Assembly: GCA_029865265.1 (NCBI GenBank)
Contig: JAOUHG010000013.1
Span: forward strand, 1-64,000
DNA length: 64,000 nt
From: Candidatus Krumholzibacteriia bacterium
GTDB lineage: Bacteria; Krumholzibacteriota; Krumholzibacteriia; WVZY01; JAKEHA01
Reading direction: 5' to 3'
Position numbers and translations under genes: made by a program. Every line of letters begins with the position of its first letter. Positions within the stretch are counted from its first letter, which is position 1. Below, piece by piece: positions 25,844-36,100 of the stretch. The notes under the pieces are model-generated. The model saw only the letters and a program-made list of their open reading frames with translations, did not search any database and was not told the DNA's origin.

Positions 25844-27076
25844 ATGCGCGAACGGGCCGGGGTGATCATCGTGGGCGCGGGGGCGGCGGGTCTCATGACC
25901 GCCATCCAGGCGGCGCGCGCCGGCGCGCGCGACGTGCTGGTGCTGGACGGCGCCCGCAAGCTCGGCGCCAAGATCCTCATCGCGGGCGGCGGGCGTTGCA
26001 ACGTGACCCACGACGTGGTGGACGAAACCGCCTTCGCCGGTTCGTCGAGGAACGCCATCCGCAAGGTGCTGCGGCGCTTCGACGCGCAGGCAACCATCGC
26101 GTTCTTCGACGGGATCGGGGTGGAACTCAAGCGCGAGACAACCGGCAAGCTGTTCCCCGTTACCGACAGCGCCCGCTCGGTACTCAACGCGCTGCTCACC
26201 GAGGCGCGCAGGCGCGGCGTGGAGATTGCGTTTCCGCGGCGCGTGAACGCCATCGCACCCGCGGGTGACGCCTTCGATGTATCGGGAGAGTGGGGCTCGC
26301 TGCGCGCCGCGCGCGTCGTCATCGCGACCGGTGGCAAGAGCGTTCCCAAGTCCGGGTCGGACGGCTTCGGATACGAGCTGGCGCGCCGTCTCGGCCACTC
26401 GATCACGCCACTGCTCACACCGGGCCTGGTGCCCCTCACCCTCCCGCGGGGACATTTTCTCCTCAAACTCGCGGGCATCACCATCCCCGCCACCATCGAA
26501 CTGCGCTCGGGTACGGGCGGGCGCACGGCCGCGTTTACGGACTCCACCCTGTTCACCCATTTTGGACTCTCGGGGCCATCGGTGATGGACATCAGCCGTT
26601 ACTACCTGCACGCACTGGCGGAGGATAGTGGCGCCGCGCTGTTCGTCAACTTTCTCCCCGGGACAACCGCGGCCACTCTCGAACGCGATCTGATCGCGGG
26701 CGCACGATCAGTGGCGGGCGTGCTGCGCGAGCGGCTGCCGGAACGGCTCGCGCGCGCGTTGTGCGACGATGCCGGCGCGGACCCGTCGGCGCGCGGCGAC
26801 CAGCTGCGCCGCGAGACGCGCCGCGCGCTGGTGGCCACCGTCTGCGGGTTGAAGCTTCCGGTAACGGGTTCGCGCGGCTACAACTTTGCGGAAGTGACGG
26901 CGGGTGGTGTGCCGCTCTCCGAACTCCACCTGGAGACGATGGAATCACGCGTGTGTCCGGGGCTCTACCTGGTGGGCGAGATCTGCGACGTGGACGGCCG
27001 CATCGGCGGCTTCAACTTTCAGTGGGCGTGGTCCAGCGGGTTCGTGGCCGGAACCGCGCTGGCAAGGAACGGCTAG
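25844..27076 (+). CDS. NAD(P)/FAD-dependent oxidoreductase, HI0933/YhiN family
   Basis: The protein is 410 residues. The N-terminal FAD motif VIIVGAGAAGLMTAIQAARAG and the family signature KILIAGGGRCNVTH are present. So are VVIATGGKSVPKSGSDGFGYELARRLGH and the closing LYLVGEICDVDGRIGGFNFQWAWSSGFVAG. Some members have been reported as aminoacetone oxidases; most are uncharacterised. No clear Shine-Dalgarno precedes ATG 25844. The stop overlaps by three bases the stop of the convergent kinase gene. Confidence 0.88.
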   Translation: MRERAGVIIVGAGAAGLMTAIQAARAGARDVLVLDGARKLGAKILIAGGGRCNVTHDVVDETAFAGSSRNAIRKVLRRFDAQATIAFFDGIGVELKRETTGKLFPVTDSARSVLNALLTEARRRGVEIAFPRRVNAIAPAGDAFDVSGEWGSLRAARVVIATGGKSVPKSGSDGFGYELARRLGHSITPLLTPGLVPLTLPRGHFLLKLAGITIPATIELRSGTGGRTAAFTDSTLFTHFGLSGPSVMDISRYYLHALAEDSGAALFVNFLPGTTAATLERDLIAGARSVAGVLRERLPERLARALCDDAGADPSARGDQLRRETRRALVATVCGLKLPVTGSRGYNFAEVTAGGVPLSELHLETMESRVCPGLYLVGEICDVDGRIGGFNFQWAWSSGFVAGTALARNG

Positions 27077-29736
27077 CGCGCCGTGCGCGCTCTGACCAGC
27101 GCGCGCCAGTCGGTGACCAGGCGCAGCGTGGTGCTGCCGCCACCCTCCGGCACCGAGACCAGCAACCGCTGTCCGTCGGGTGCGATGTCGGCGGGCCCCG
27201 CAATGGTCCGGCCGCCGAACACGGTCTCGGCTGCGCCCAGCACCAGCCGTTCCCCGCTTCCGTCCACTGCGACACGCCGCACCAGTCCGTCCGACCCGAC
27301 GTACAGGACGCTGCGGCCATCGGGCATCCACCGCCCGGTGCGCGCGCCGCGATCCGACACCTGGAAACGCGCATCCGGTGACGCGTAGAGCGCGGCGTAC
27401 AGTTCATCCATCCCCGATTCGTTGGAAACGAACAGTACCCAGCGGCCGTCGGGGGAGAACTCCTGCGCCCTCTCGGTGGCCTGCGATGTGAGCAGCTCGC
27501 GGGGCTCGTCGCTGCCGCTGACGGGTATCGTCCACACGTCGCTTCCCATCTGTGTCTGCTGTACATCCACCAGCAGGTCGCGGCCGTCGCGGGACCAGTC
27601 GATCAGCTGCATGGAGACTTCCTTCATGTCCAGGATCTGGCGGCGCGCGGCGGAACCGACCGCGGACTGCACCCATATGCGCGCGGAGCCGTCGGCGTAC
27701 GCCACCTCGCGGCCGTCCGGCGCCCAGAGGGGAAACACTGCCTGCTCGGGTCCCAGCGTGAAGCGCGTGCGAACCCCGCTGTCGATATCGAACATCCACA
27801 AGTCGAAGCGATCACCGCGCATGCTGGCCACCACGCGTTGGCCGTCGGGAGAAATCCGGCCGGCGCCGATGAACGCGCCGGGTTCACCCAGCCGGCCGAC
27901 CTCGTTGCCATCGAGGTCGAACCACGCCAGCCGCGACGACTCGAAGGTCTCTCCGGAGAAGAACAGCATGGGACCGCGATCCACCAGCGCGAAGGCACCG
28001 GTGTAGCGGTACGGGTTGAACTGCACCGCCTCGGCAATCGGAACCGGCTCACCGGAGCGTTGCAGCGTGGCCGGATCGAACGCCTGCACCACCAGGTTCC
28101 GGTCCACCAGGTAGGCGATGTAACCCGGGTCGAGGTAGCGCGCCTCGCTCAGGCACTCGAACACCCGGCGCGTCTTGCCGTCGCGGACATCGACCACATG
28201 GACCGCCGCGGAATCGAGCTCCACCGAGCCCACCACGTACAGCAGCCGTTCGCCGTCGGGCAAAAAGTGCGGCAGACGGTGGGTGGCCCCCTTTTTCTCA
28301 AGCCGGGTGAGCACGCGCGGCGCGCCTCCCGAGGCGGAGATCGCGTGCAGGCCTTCCAGCGCCCCGGGCGCATAGACGATGGTCCCGTTGGGACTCCACC
28401 CGATGCCGCGCCCCTCCGGTGCGTCGGCCAGCGTCTGCACCACGCCACCCTGCGCCGGAATGCGCTTGAGCTTGCCGTTGGCGAAGAACGCAATCACGCG
28501 CCCGTCCGGCGACCAGGTGGGATAAGTCCCGTCATCGGTACCGGCGAGCGCCGTCATGGTGGCGTCGTCCAGGTGGCGCAGCCAGATCTGCTGGTCCTTC
28601 CCCTCCCCCGCCGCGGCGATCGCGAGGGTGCGTCCGTCGGGTGAAAGCGACAGCGAGGCGTTCTGCAGATCGAGCTGCATGCCCTCGGGGAGCGCCAGGC
28701 TGACGTCGAACAGCGGCGCGGGTTCGGGGCGGTGCAGCATCCACCCGGCCAGCGCACCCACGACGGCGAGCGGCAGCGCCACCGCGACCAACCGCCCGAT
28801 GGAGACGCGCGCCTTCGCGGCCGGAACCGCGCGGTCCTCGACGGCCGCGTGATGAATGCCCGAGAGCGAACTGTCGCCGCGGATCACGCGCTCCAGCAGA
28901 ATGCGCGCCTCGCCGATGTCGCGCAGGCGCTGCTTCGGGTCCTTGAGCAGACAGCGCCGGACGAGGTCCCTCACCACCGGCGGTGTCGACGAGGGCAGCG
29001 CGCTCCAGTCCGGCTCGTCCTTCATTACCGACGCCAGCGTCTCGGAGACCGTCTCGCCGCGAAACGCCTGCCTGCCCGCGAGCATTTCGAAGAACACCAC
29101 GCCGAAGGAAAAGATGTCGGCACGGCGGTCCACCGCCTTGCCCTTGGCCTGCTCCGGCGACATGTACGCTGCGGTGCCCAGAATCACGCCGGCCACGGTG
29201 CCCGCGCTGGTGAGCGTAGGCGACTTGGTCATGTCGGATGACGACGCGTTGGGGTCGTCGTCGAGCGCCTTGGCCAGGCCGAAGTCCAGCACCTTGGGTG
29301 CGCCATCGGCGGTGATCTTGATGTTGGCGGGTTTGAGATCGCGGTGGATCACGCCGCGCTCGTGCGCGTACTCCAGCGCATCGGCCACCTGCTTCGCGAT
29401 GGGAAGCGCCTCCTCCACGGGGACCGCACCGCGCGCGATGCGGTCGGCCAGCGTGGGGCCCTCCACCAGTTCCATGGCGATGGCGCGGGTGCCGTCGAAC
29501 TCCTCGAATCCGTAGATCGACGCGATGTTGGCGTGCTGCAGCGAGGCCAGCAGCCGCGCCTCGCGCTCGAAGCGCGCCATGCGCTCGGCATCCTGCGCGA
29601 ACACCGGCGGCAGCACCTTGATGGCAACATCCCGCCCCAGCCGCGAATCGGTACCGCGATAGACTTCGCCCATGCCGCCCGCGCCGATGGCGCCGGTGAT
29701 CTTGTAGTGCCCGATGCTGCGGCCGATCATGCTCAC
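27073..29736 (-). CDS. Transmembrane Ser/Thr protein kinase with C-terminal TolB/WD40-like propeller
   Basis: The protein is 887 residues; GTG 29736 is chosen because GAGGAG lies seven bases upstream. The kinase domain (about 10-285) is intact: GAIGAGGMGEVY glycine loop, Lys40 in DVAIKVLPP, HRDLKPAN with Asp133, DFG at 151 and APE-like SPEQAKG. A single membrane helix at about 315-335 (LVAVALPLAVVGALAGWML) places the rest outside. There PD40/TolB-like repeats recur (LSLSPDGRTLAIA, TWSPDGRVIAFF, WAPDGREVAYAD, FSPDGRWVLFVS). This PknB-propeller layout is common in Acidobacteria and FCB relatives; the propeller probably binds an envelope ligand or protein. Targets are unknown. Confidence 0.92.
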   Translation of the reverse strand: MSMIGRSIGHYKITGAIGAGGMGEVYRGTDSRLGRDVAIKVLPPVFAQDAERMARFEREARLLASLQHANIASIYGFEEFDGTRAIAMELVEGPTLADRIARGAVPVEEALPIAKQVADALEYAHERGVIHRDLKPANIKITADGAPKVLDFGLAKALDDDPNASSSDMTKSPTLTSAGTVAGVILGTAAYMSPEQAKGKAVDRRADIFSFGVVFFEMLAGRQAFRGETVSETLASVMKDEPDWSALPSSTPPVVRDLVRRCLLKDPKQRLRDIGEARILLERVIRGDSSLSGIHHAAVEDRAVPAAKARVSIGRLVAVALPLAVVGALAGWMLHRPEPAPLFDVSLALPEGMQLDLQNASLSLSPDGRTLAIAAAGEGKDQQIWLRHLDDATMTALAGTDDGTYPTWSPDGRVIAFFANGKLKRIPAQGGVVQTLADAPEGRGIGWSPNGTIVYAPGALEGLHAISASGGAPRVLTRLEKKGATHRLPHFLPDGERLLYVVGSVELDSAAVHVVDVRDGKTRRVFECLSEARYLDPGYIAYLVDRNLVVQAFDPATLQRSGEPVPIAEAVQFNPYRYTGAFALVDRGPMLFFSGETFESSRLAWFDLDGNEVGRLGEPGAFIGAGRISPDGQRVVASMRGDRFDLWMFDIDSGVRTRFTLGPEQAVFPLWAPDGREVAYADGSARIWVQSAVGSAARRQILDMKEVSMQLIDWSRDGRDLLVDVQQTQMGSDVWTIPVSGSDEPRELLTSQATERAQEFSPDGRWVLFVSNESGMDELYAALYASPDARFQVSDRGARTGRWMPDGRSVLYVGSDGLVRRVAVDGSGERLVLGAAETVFGGRTIAGPADIAPDGQRLLVSVPEGGGSTTLRLVTDWRALVRARTAR

Positions 29737-29762
29737 CGGATGACTCCTCTGTCTTGCGCCGG

Positions 29763-30353
29763 CTAGAAACCTGCCATCACGCCGACACTCACGAACGGCT
29801 GCCAGTTGTCGTAGGGGCTGTTGCTGTCCTGAAGCACGTCGAAGAGCACTTCGACGTAGGCACTCGCGTTGGGCGAGAGGCGCTGCACCAGCCCGCCACC
29901 GAGGTACAGAAACGGAACCCCGGTGCGCTCCGAACCACCCGAGGCCGTGCGGAACTCGTAGCTGACGTACGCGAACTCCGCGTGCGCATAAGCGTTGGGA
30001 ATGAAACGCAGACGGCTGAACAGGCTGCCACCGTAGTTACTGGCAGTCAGGTCCGGCGTGTAGCGCTTGTCCTTCACGTACTCGTAGATGCCTTTGACGC
30101 CGCCGGAGAGCTTCGGCGTGAACTGATAGCCCACCAGGGGCTGCACGCTGAAGCGGGTGTAGTTACCGAACGTCATCCCGATGCTGCCGCCGTAGAACAC
30201 GCGTTTCTGTTTCGGCTGCGCCGTCATTGGCAGTGGTGGCGGAGCCGGCGTCGTTGCCACCGAGTCCGGTTGCGACGCCTGCACCAGCACCGGTGCATCC
30301 ATGGGCCCCGCAAGCACCATTGCCAGCATACCAACCTGCAGAATTCCGAACAT
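29763..30353 (-). CDS. Predicted outer-membrane beta-barrel protein
   Basis: The protein is 196 residues from ATG 30353, preceded by GGAGGT; an upstream ORF extension is not needed. A signal-like N-terminus (MFGILQVGMLAMVLAGPMDAP) and a Pro-rich linker lead into alternating amphipathic strands: FYGGSIGMTFGNYTRFSVQPLVGYQF, GGSLFSRLRFI and AHAEFAYVSYEF. It ends VSVGVMAGF with a terminal Phe, the C-terminal pattern of Bam substrates. It is 26 bp downstream of the DinB-like gene's unit and just upstream of the kinase gene. Function unknown. Confidence 0.75.
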   Translation of the reverse strand: MFGILQVGMLAMVLAGPMDAPVLVQASQPDSVATTPAPPPLPMTAQPKQKRVFYGGSIGMTFGNYTRFSVQPLVGYQFTPKLSGGVKGIYEYVKDKRYTPDLTASNYGGSLFSRLRFIPNAYAHAEFAYVSYEFRTASGGSERTGVPFLYLGGGLVQRLSPNASAYVEVLFDVLQDSNSPYDNWQPFVSVGVMAGF

Positions 30354-30369
30354 ACCTGACCTCCTTGGT

Positions 30370-30894
30370 TTACCAACCGCTGCGCGCGCGCAGCGATTTA
30401 ATGTGCGCCACGTGGTGGCGTCCGTGCCACTCGTAGAGCAGGACCACGACATCGAGCATCATATCGCCGCTCTCGGGATGAAAGAGGGGACGGCGGAAAC
30501 CGGCCTCCTTGAGCGAGCGAAGAAACATGACCCAGCGCGCGTGCAGCGAGTCGAGCAGCACGAGCGACAGGTCCACCGGCGCAGCCTTCGCATCGGCCAG
30601 TTCGGCCCACGCCGCCTCGTCGTACGGTTTGATGGTGGGGTTGTCTTCGGTCACAGCCAGGCGCATGCGCGCATAGGCGTTCATGTGGCTGTCGGCAAGA
30701 TGGTGTACCACCTGGCGCACCGTCCAGCCACCGTCGCGGTAGCGGGTGTCCAGCTTCGCTTCGTCGAGCCCTGCCACGGCGGCACGCAGCTCCGACGGCA
30801 GCGTCGCGATGGCGTCGACGGCCTGCTGGATGCGCTGAAAGGAAATGGGCCGGGGCGGATCGAAGCGGCCGATGGGATAGCGGGCATCTTCCAT
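30370..30894 (-). CDS. DinB/YfiT-family metal-dependent hydrolase or thiol transferase
   Basis: The protein is 174 residues from ATG 30894 (MEDARYPIGRFDPP); a start nine codons earlier is possible. The four-helix DinB fold of the YfiT group shows its metal triad: His in WTVRQVVHHLADSH and two His in YEWHGRHHVAHI. YfiT relatives include bacillithiol S-transferases and maleylpyruvate isomerase-like enzymes. Length and the RFDPPRPIS N-terminus match YfiT. The thiol cofactor of this organism is not known. Confidence 0.85.
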   Translation of the reverse strand: MEDARYPIGRFDPPRPISFQRIQQAVDAIATLPSELRAAVAGLDEAKLDTRYRDGGWTVRQVVHHLADSHMNAYARMRLAVTEDNPTIKPYDEAAWAELADAKAAPVDLSLVLLDSLHARWVMFLRSLKEAGFRRPLFHPESGDMMLDVVVLLYEWHGRHHVAHIKSLRARSGW

Positions 30895-30998
30895 GGCGCG
30901 CAGAATAGCATGCAACCGCATGTCAGGTCGAGAGTTGAAACGCAAACCGCCGCACCCGAAACCGGGCGCGGCGGCGAATGCGAACGCGTCGCGAACCG

Positions 30999-31664
30999 CT
31001 AGAAGCAGATGATGAGACCGCCGCCGACGTCGAGCTGCGAGATGCCGGTGCCGCCGATGGCAACCCCCGCGCCACCCGTGCCCACGGTCACCCCGCCCCA
31101 CGAGTCGGTGAAGGTGATGGGCCAGTTTCCCTGAATCATGAGGCCAACCTTGGGCGACATGTACACCTTGACACCCAGTCCGAAGATCATCGAGAACTTC
31201 CAGTCATCGGTACCGCCAGCGCTGAGGCGCGTACCGCCCAGGGTGATGGCCGTGAAGGGCATGGCGTTGCCGCGCCTGACGCCGCCGAGACCACCAATCT
31301 GCCAGTATTCGATGGAGGCATCGACGCTTTGCCTGTCCGTCAACGACGTGTACGGTTTGAACTGTACTTCGCCGTCCGAGCGCCGGTACATCAAGCGTAC
31401 CTGCCCGGTCTTGTAGGCGCCGGGACGGGCGAGGTTGATGTCGAGGGCGGCGCCGTAGAAGCCGGCATCGGAGAAGTCCAGCTCACCGCCGGTCACGCCG
31501 ACGTAGACATCCTGCGACATCGTCCAGGCGTACCCGCCCAGCAGGATGAGCTCGGCCTTGTGACCCGTTGCCGGGGCGCTGGTCCGACTGGCGGAATACT
31601 GGGCCTGCGCTGTCGGCGCCATGAGCAACGCGCAGGTGAAACCCAGTAGCATACGTTTCATCAT
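30999..31664 (-). CDS. Predicted outer-membrane beta-barrel protein
   Basis: The protein is 221 residues with a clear signal peptide (MMKRMLLGFTCALLMAPTAQAQ) after GGAGGT; ATG 31661 is an alternative start. The rest alternates amphipathic strands and ends DVGGGLIICF with a terminal Phe. The segment FSMIFGLGVKVYMSPKVGLMIQGNWPI is typical of OmpW/opacity-like barrels. It is divergent from the radical SAM gene. Function unknown. Confidence 0.75.
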   Translation of the reverse strand: MMKRMLLGFTCALLMAPTAQAQYSASRTSAPATGHKAELILLGGYAWTMSQDVYVGVTGGELDFSDAGFYGAALDINLARPGAYKTGQVRLMYRRSDGEVQFKPYTSLTDRQSVDASIEYWQIGGLGGVRRGNAMPFTAITLGGTRLSAGGTDDWKFSMIFGLGVKVYMSPKVGLMIQGNWPITFTDSWGGVTVGTGGAGVAIGGTGISQLDVGGGLIICF

Positions 31665-31717
31665 TATTATTGACCTCCATTTTGCGACTCGACGACCCAG
31701 ATAGATGGGGCTGGGCC

Positions 31718-31747
31718 ATTCTAGAACGAACCATGCAAAAACGCCAA
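31718..31747 (-). promoter_or_regulatory. Candidate promoter for the 30999-31664 barrel gene
   Basis: The minus strand reads TTGGCG, 18 bases, TAGAAT, with the start about 47 bases before the ATG. Confidence 0.45.
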
Positions 31748-31754
31748 CCCCAAC

Positions 31755-31796
31755 CGCGGGTGTGGTGCACCGCGGGTGTGGTGCACCGTGGGTGTG
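31755..31796 (+). repeat. 16-bp tandem repeat upstream of the radical SAM gene
   Basis: CGCGGGTGTGGTGCAC occurs twice head to tail (31755-31770 and 31771-31786), followed by a third partial copy CGTGGGTGTG. The array ends 13 bases before the ATG at 31810, so it overlaps the translation-initiation or promoter region. No Shine-Dalgarno is evident there apart from GAGTGG. Confidence 0.8.
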
Positions 31797-31809
31797 TTAG
31801 AGTGGTGGC

Positions 31810-33123
31810 ATGGAACTCCCGCTTCGCCCCACCGAGCCCGTGCGCATGGTCTTTGCCCGCGGCGACGGGTCCATCATCGACCACCCCCAGCTCCTGCTGG
31901 CCGGGGTGGGCGGTGGCGATCCCAGGTCCATCCGCGCCGACGAACTCATTCCGCTCCCGCGCGGCAGTGACCTGTTTCTGCTGCCGGAGCGCCGCCCCAT
32001 TGGCGTCGACCCCGCCAGCGGTGCCACCGCAGAGTGGACCGGCGAGGGCGAGGACGTGTCCGCGGTGGCCGCGTTTCTCGCACCGGCGTGGACCATGTTC
32101 CTGCACCCCGCTTACCGTACGCTCCCGGATGCGCCGCCACTCCCCCTCTTTGCCTACGCGGCAGTCGGCTTCGCCGACGGCCAGTTCTGGACGACGGGGA
32201 TCCGCGTCGACGAGGACATCCGCCAGGATCCCTGGCGTTTTGACGCGCGGCGTCTCAAGCGCCAGGTGCGCACGCGCCTCTCCGAGATGGGCGACAACCT
32301 GGTGGTGCAACAACTGGAGAAGTGCGCGCTCGAGTACGGCTGCCGCGCCGCGCAGAACTACTTCATCGGGAGGCACGAGGCCCCCATTCCCACCAGTGTC
32401 GCGTGCAACTCGAAGTGCATCGGCTGCATTTCGCTCCAGCCCGACGGCGAGTTCCGCGCCAGCCACGACCGCATCCGGCGTGCGCCCACGCCGGACGAAA
32501 TCGCCCGGATGGCGGCCGGACACATTGCGCGCGTGCCGCAGGGCGTGGTGAGCTTCGGCCAGGGATGCGAGGGCGAGCCGCTGCTGGGGCGGGAACTGCT
32601 GCCCGCCGCGGTCAAGCGCATTCGTGAACTCACGCCCGACGGCACCATCAATGTGAACACCAATGGCAGCCTGCCGGACGTCGTGGACGCGATGTGCCGT
32701 GAGGGGCTCGACGCAATCCGCGTCTCGATGAACAGCGCGCGCGACGACATCTACACCGCGTACTACCGGCCGAAGAAGTACACCTTCGACGACGTGCGCG
32801 AAACGCTGCGCGTCATGAAACGGCACGACCGCTACCGTTCCATCAACTACCTCGTGTTCCCCGGCCTCACCGACACCGACGAGGAACTGGAGGCGATCTC
32901 GGCGTTCGTGGCGGACGCCGACATCGATCTCATCCAGATGCGGAACCTGAATATCGATCCCGAACTGTACCGCGAGCGCCTGCCGCAGGGCACCATCCGC
33001 GAGGGCTTCGGCATCGGCGCGTTCATGCGGCGGCTGAGCGAACGCTTCCCGCATTTGCGTTACGGCTACTTCAACCCGTCCCGGGAGACCTACGCAAGCT
33101 GGCGTGCATCCCGTACCGTCTAG
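31810..33123 (+). CDS. Radical SAM protein with long N-terminal domain
   Basis: The protein is 437 residues. The radical SAM cluster motif is Cys199-x3-Cys203-x2-Cys206 (ACNSKCIGCIS). A glycine-rich stretch (VVSFGQGCEGEPLL) and the strand-5/6 regions (TINVNTNGSLPDVV, AIRVSMNSA) follow. The N-terminal 190 residues lack a recognisable domain. Extra cysteines (KCALEYGC) lie just before the motif. Similar proteins with the GQGCEGEPL segment occur in many anaerobes without assigned function. No substrate peptide or partner enzyme is adjacent; the next gene is a secreted protein 9 bp downstream, so they are probably co-transcribed. Confidence 0.85.
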   Translation: MELPLRPTEPVRMVFARGDGSIIDHPQLLLAGVGGGDPRSIRADELIPLPRGSDLFLLPERRPIGVDPASGATAEWTGEGEDVSAVAAFLAPAWTMFLHPAYRTLPDAPPLPLFAYAAVGFADGQFWTTGIRVDEDIRQDPWRFDARRLKRQVRTRLSEMGDNLVVQQLEKCALEYGCRAAQNYFIGRHEAPIPTSVACNSKCIGCISLQPDGEFRASHDRIRRAPTPDEIARMAAGHIARVPQGVVSFGQGCEGEPLLGRELLPAAVKRIRELTPDGTINVNTNGSLPDVVDAMCREGLDAIRVSMNSARDDIYTAYYRPKKYTFDDVRETLRVMKRHDRYRSINYLVFPGLTDTDEELEAISAFVADADIDLIQMRNLNIDPELYRERLPQGTIREGFGIGAFMRRLSERFPHLRYGYFNPSRETYASWRASRTV

Positions 33124-33132
33124 GAGGACCCC

Positions 33133-36100
33133 GTGAAGAGACTGCTCACCGCCCTGTTGTGCGCCTGCGCGTTATCCACCGCCGTCCCGCCGGCCGCACC
33201 ACACGCAGCCTCCCACCTGGACGGCCTCACCCTGATCGTCGTCGACGCACCGGACATCACGGCCTTGCACGCGGCGCGCACCCTGGTGGAGTCGCACGGC
33301 GGCACCGTGGGCGTCATGCTACCGCCGTCGATTCTCCTGGGATGGGTGGATGGGACCGCGGCCGCATCCCTGGTGGGCGCGGACGGCATACGCGACATCC
33401 GCTGGACGGAGAGCGCGCCCGCCGAGCTGGGCGTTTCCGACGAGACCAGCATCCGGGCATTGGACGCGTTCAACGCCATCGTGAGCGGGCGCCACGAACA
33501 GGCGCGGCGTGCAGAAGCAGCAGCCGGCGGCGAGGCGCCCGCCGCGCGTGTCGCGCGGGTTGCCGACGGGATCACCCGCCCCGACCTCGACACGCACGAG
33601 GTGCTCGCCAACCTCGGCGCGGCGGGCCTGGACGAGGACGCGCTGGCCGGCATGGGCTTCTCGCCGCAGGAAGCCCTGGGCAACAGCGACGCCATGACGG
33701 GGACAGTTGCGCTGACCGTCTTCCTGGTGGAGAGCGACGGCAGTGGCGCCGACCCGGACCTCTTCACCTGGACACTGGAAGACATGCAGAAGTACGTGAA
33801 CTCCAGCGTCGACGGACTCCTGTGGTGGGTGGCACGCGCGGACGGCTACCGGGACTGCCACGTGACGTTCATGGTGAACTACCACTCGGCGTTCGATCCC
33901 CGCTGTCAGCAGTGGGTGGAACCGTCCACGCACAACGCCGGGTTCGTGTCCACGTGGTCGAGCAACGTGATGGGCAACTTCGGATTCAACTCGGGCAGTC
34001 ACTTCAGCCGCGTGACGGCGTTCAACACCTGGCAACGCACCACCTACCAGACCAACCGCGCCTACTCCGCCTTCATCGCCTACAACCCCCCGGGCGGCCC
34101 GCAGTCGTTCGCCGACGGCGGATACGCCTTTGCGTGGGTGTACGGGCCCTACTTCTGGAGCCTGTTCCGAACCGTGGGATGGACGCGGGACGTGGTGGTG
34201 TCACACGAGACGGGGCATATCTTTGGCGCGTGCGACGAATACGTCGGCGGCTGCTCGAGTTGTTTCGAGGTGTGCGACCTGCAGAACACGCCCAACGCCA
34301 ACTGCGAGGCCTGCAATCCCGACTCACGCGGCTGCATGATGCGCAGCAACGAGAACGCGCTGTGTCAGTACACGCGCGGCATGATCGGCTGGGACGCGGT
34401 GACCCCGTGCGGCCCGGCGCCTCCGGCGCCGCTTCCCGCCCCTTCCCTGTCGATGGTCAGTCCCGGCGGCGGGCTGGTGGGTGGCGAAACCACCATTACC
34501 CTGACCGGCGCCAACTTCGTCGCCGGTGCGCAGGCGGACCTCGGACCCGGCGTGTTCGTGCACGAGACGGTGCTGGTGAATTCCACCACGTTGTCGGTGT
34601 GGCTGTCGGTGCTCAACGCCACGCCGGCCGGCCCGCTGGACGTTCAGGTGCGAAACCCGGACGGACAGGTGGCAACCCTCGCCGGCGCCTTCGAGGTGCT
34701 GCCGACGCTGCGTCACTACTACGCCCCCGGCGGAGGAAACCAGTTCCCCTACACCTCACCGGGCACGGCAGCCGCCGTGCTCGCTGACGCCATCGGCGCG
34801 GCCGCCAGCGGCGACACAGTATTGGTACCCGGCATGACCATCTCGAATTTCGCTATCGTCATCAACAAGGGTGTCGTGCTGCAGGGCGCGTGGGATCCCG
34901 CCTTCACCACGCGCGATCTCGTGGCGGGCAGGACGGTGCTGGACCTCAACGGCATGGTGGACTTCCTGAACGCCAGCGGCGGGGGTCTGGACGGCTTCAT
35001 CCTGCAAAACGGCGAGGGACGCTTCGACGTGGTGCCCTTCACTGCGCGCTTCGCCGGGGCGGTGCGTGTTCTCAACTCCAATGTCTCCCTGCGCAACTGC
35101 GAGATCCGTGACAGCTCCCCGCAGACGCCCACAGAAATCGGATACGGGGGCGCGTTGTTCGCCTATCAATCCACGATCGTCATCGACGACTGTGATATTC
35201 ACGACAACACGGCGTCGCGCGGCGGCGCCGCCTATCTGGAAGCCTGCACGGGCGTCATTTCCAACACGACGTTCACCGACAACATCGGTATCGTCACCGG
35301 CTCGGCCAATCCCGAGGGCGCGGGGCTGTACCTGGTCGGGTGCTCCGACCTCGCCATCGACAACTGCACCATCAGCGGGAGCGTGGGCGGCCAGAACGGC
35401 GGCGCGATCCTGGCCGAGAGTTGTACAAACATTAATGTCACCGGCGGCGCGTTCCAGCACAACAGCGCGGCATCCGGCGGCGGTGCAATCCAGTTCAAGG
35501 CGACAACCGGCAGCATCACCGGGGCGCGCATCGCGCACAACACCGCCCTGCTGGCGGGCGGCGTGTGGTTGACCACCGGTTCGAGCGGGACCATCAGCCA
35601 GTGCACCATCGCATGGAATACGGCCGCCTTTGGTGGCGGGCTGTTGAGCGACGCGGCCTCGCTCAACCTGGATCACAACCTGTTCGTTGGAAACAGCGCG
35701 TCTGCCGTGATCGGCGGGGCCGGCTTGAGCGGAGCTACATCGGGATCCGTGATTGGAAATACCTTCGACCGCAACGGCGCGCCGAGTTCCGCGGGCGGAC
35801 TGAGTCTCTCCAGCTGCAGTGTGCCGGTGTTCAACAACATCGTTGCCAACTCCACCGGCATCGGGATCTCGTGCAGTGGGACGCCAGTAACGTACATGGG
35901 AAGCAACAACGTGTGGAACTCCACCGCGGCCGACTACGACGCGTGCGCACCGGGCACAGGGACGATCTCGCAGGACCCCGTGTTCGCCGACACCAGCAGC
36001 GGCGACTACCACCTCGCCGTCAATTCGCCGTGTATCGACCGCGGGCGCCCCGACCCGGCCTTCAACGACCCGGATGGATCGCGCGGCGACATGGGCCGCT

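Noticed and set aside
31755-31796. CRISPR array
   Set aside because: The 16-bp units are directly joined with no spacers, and no cas gene is present.
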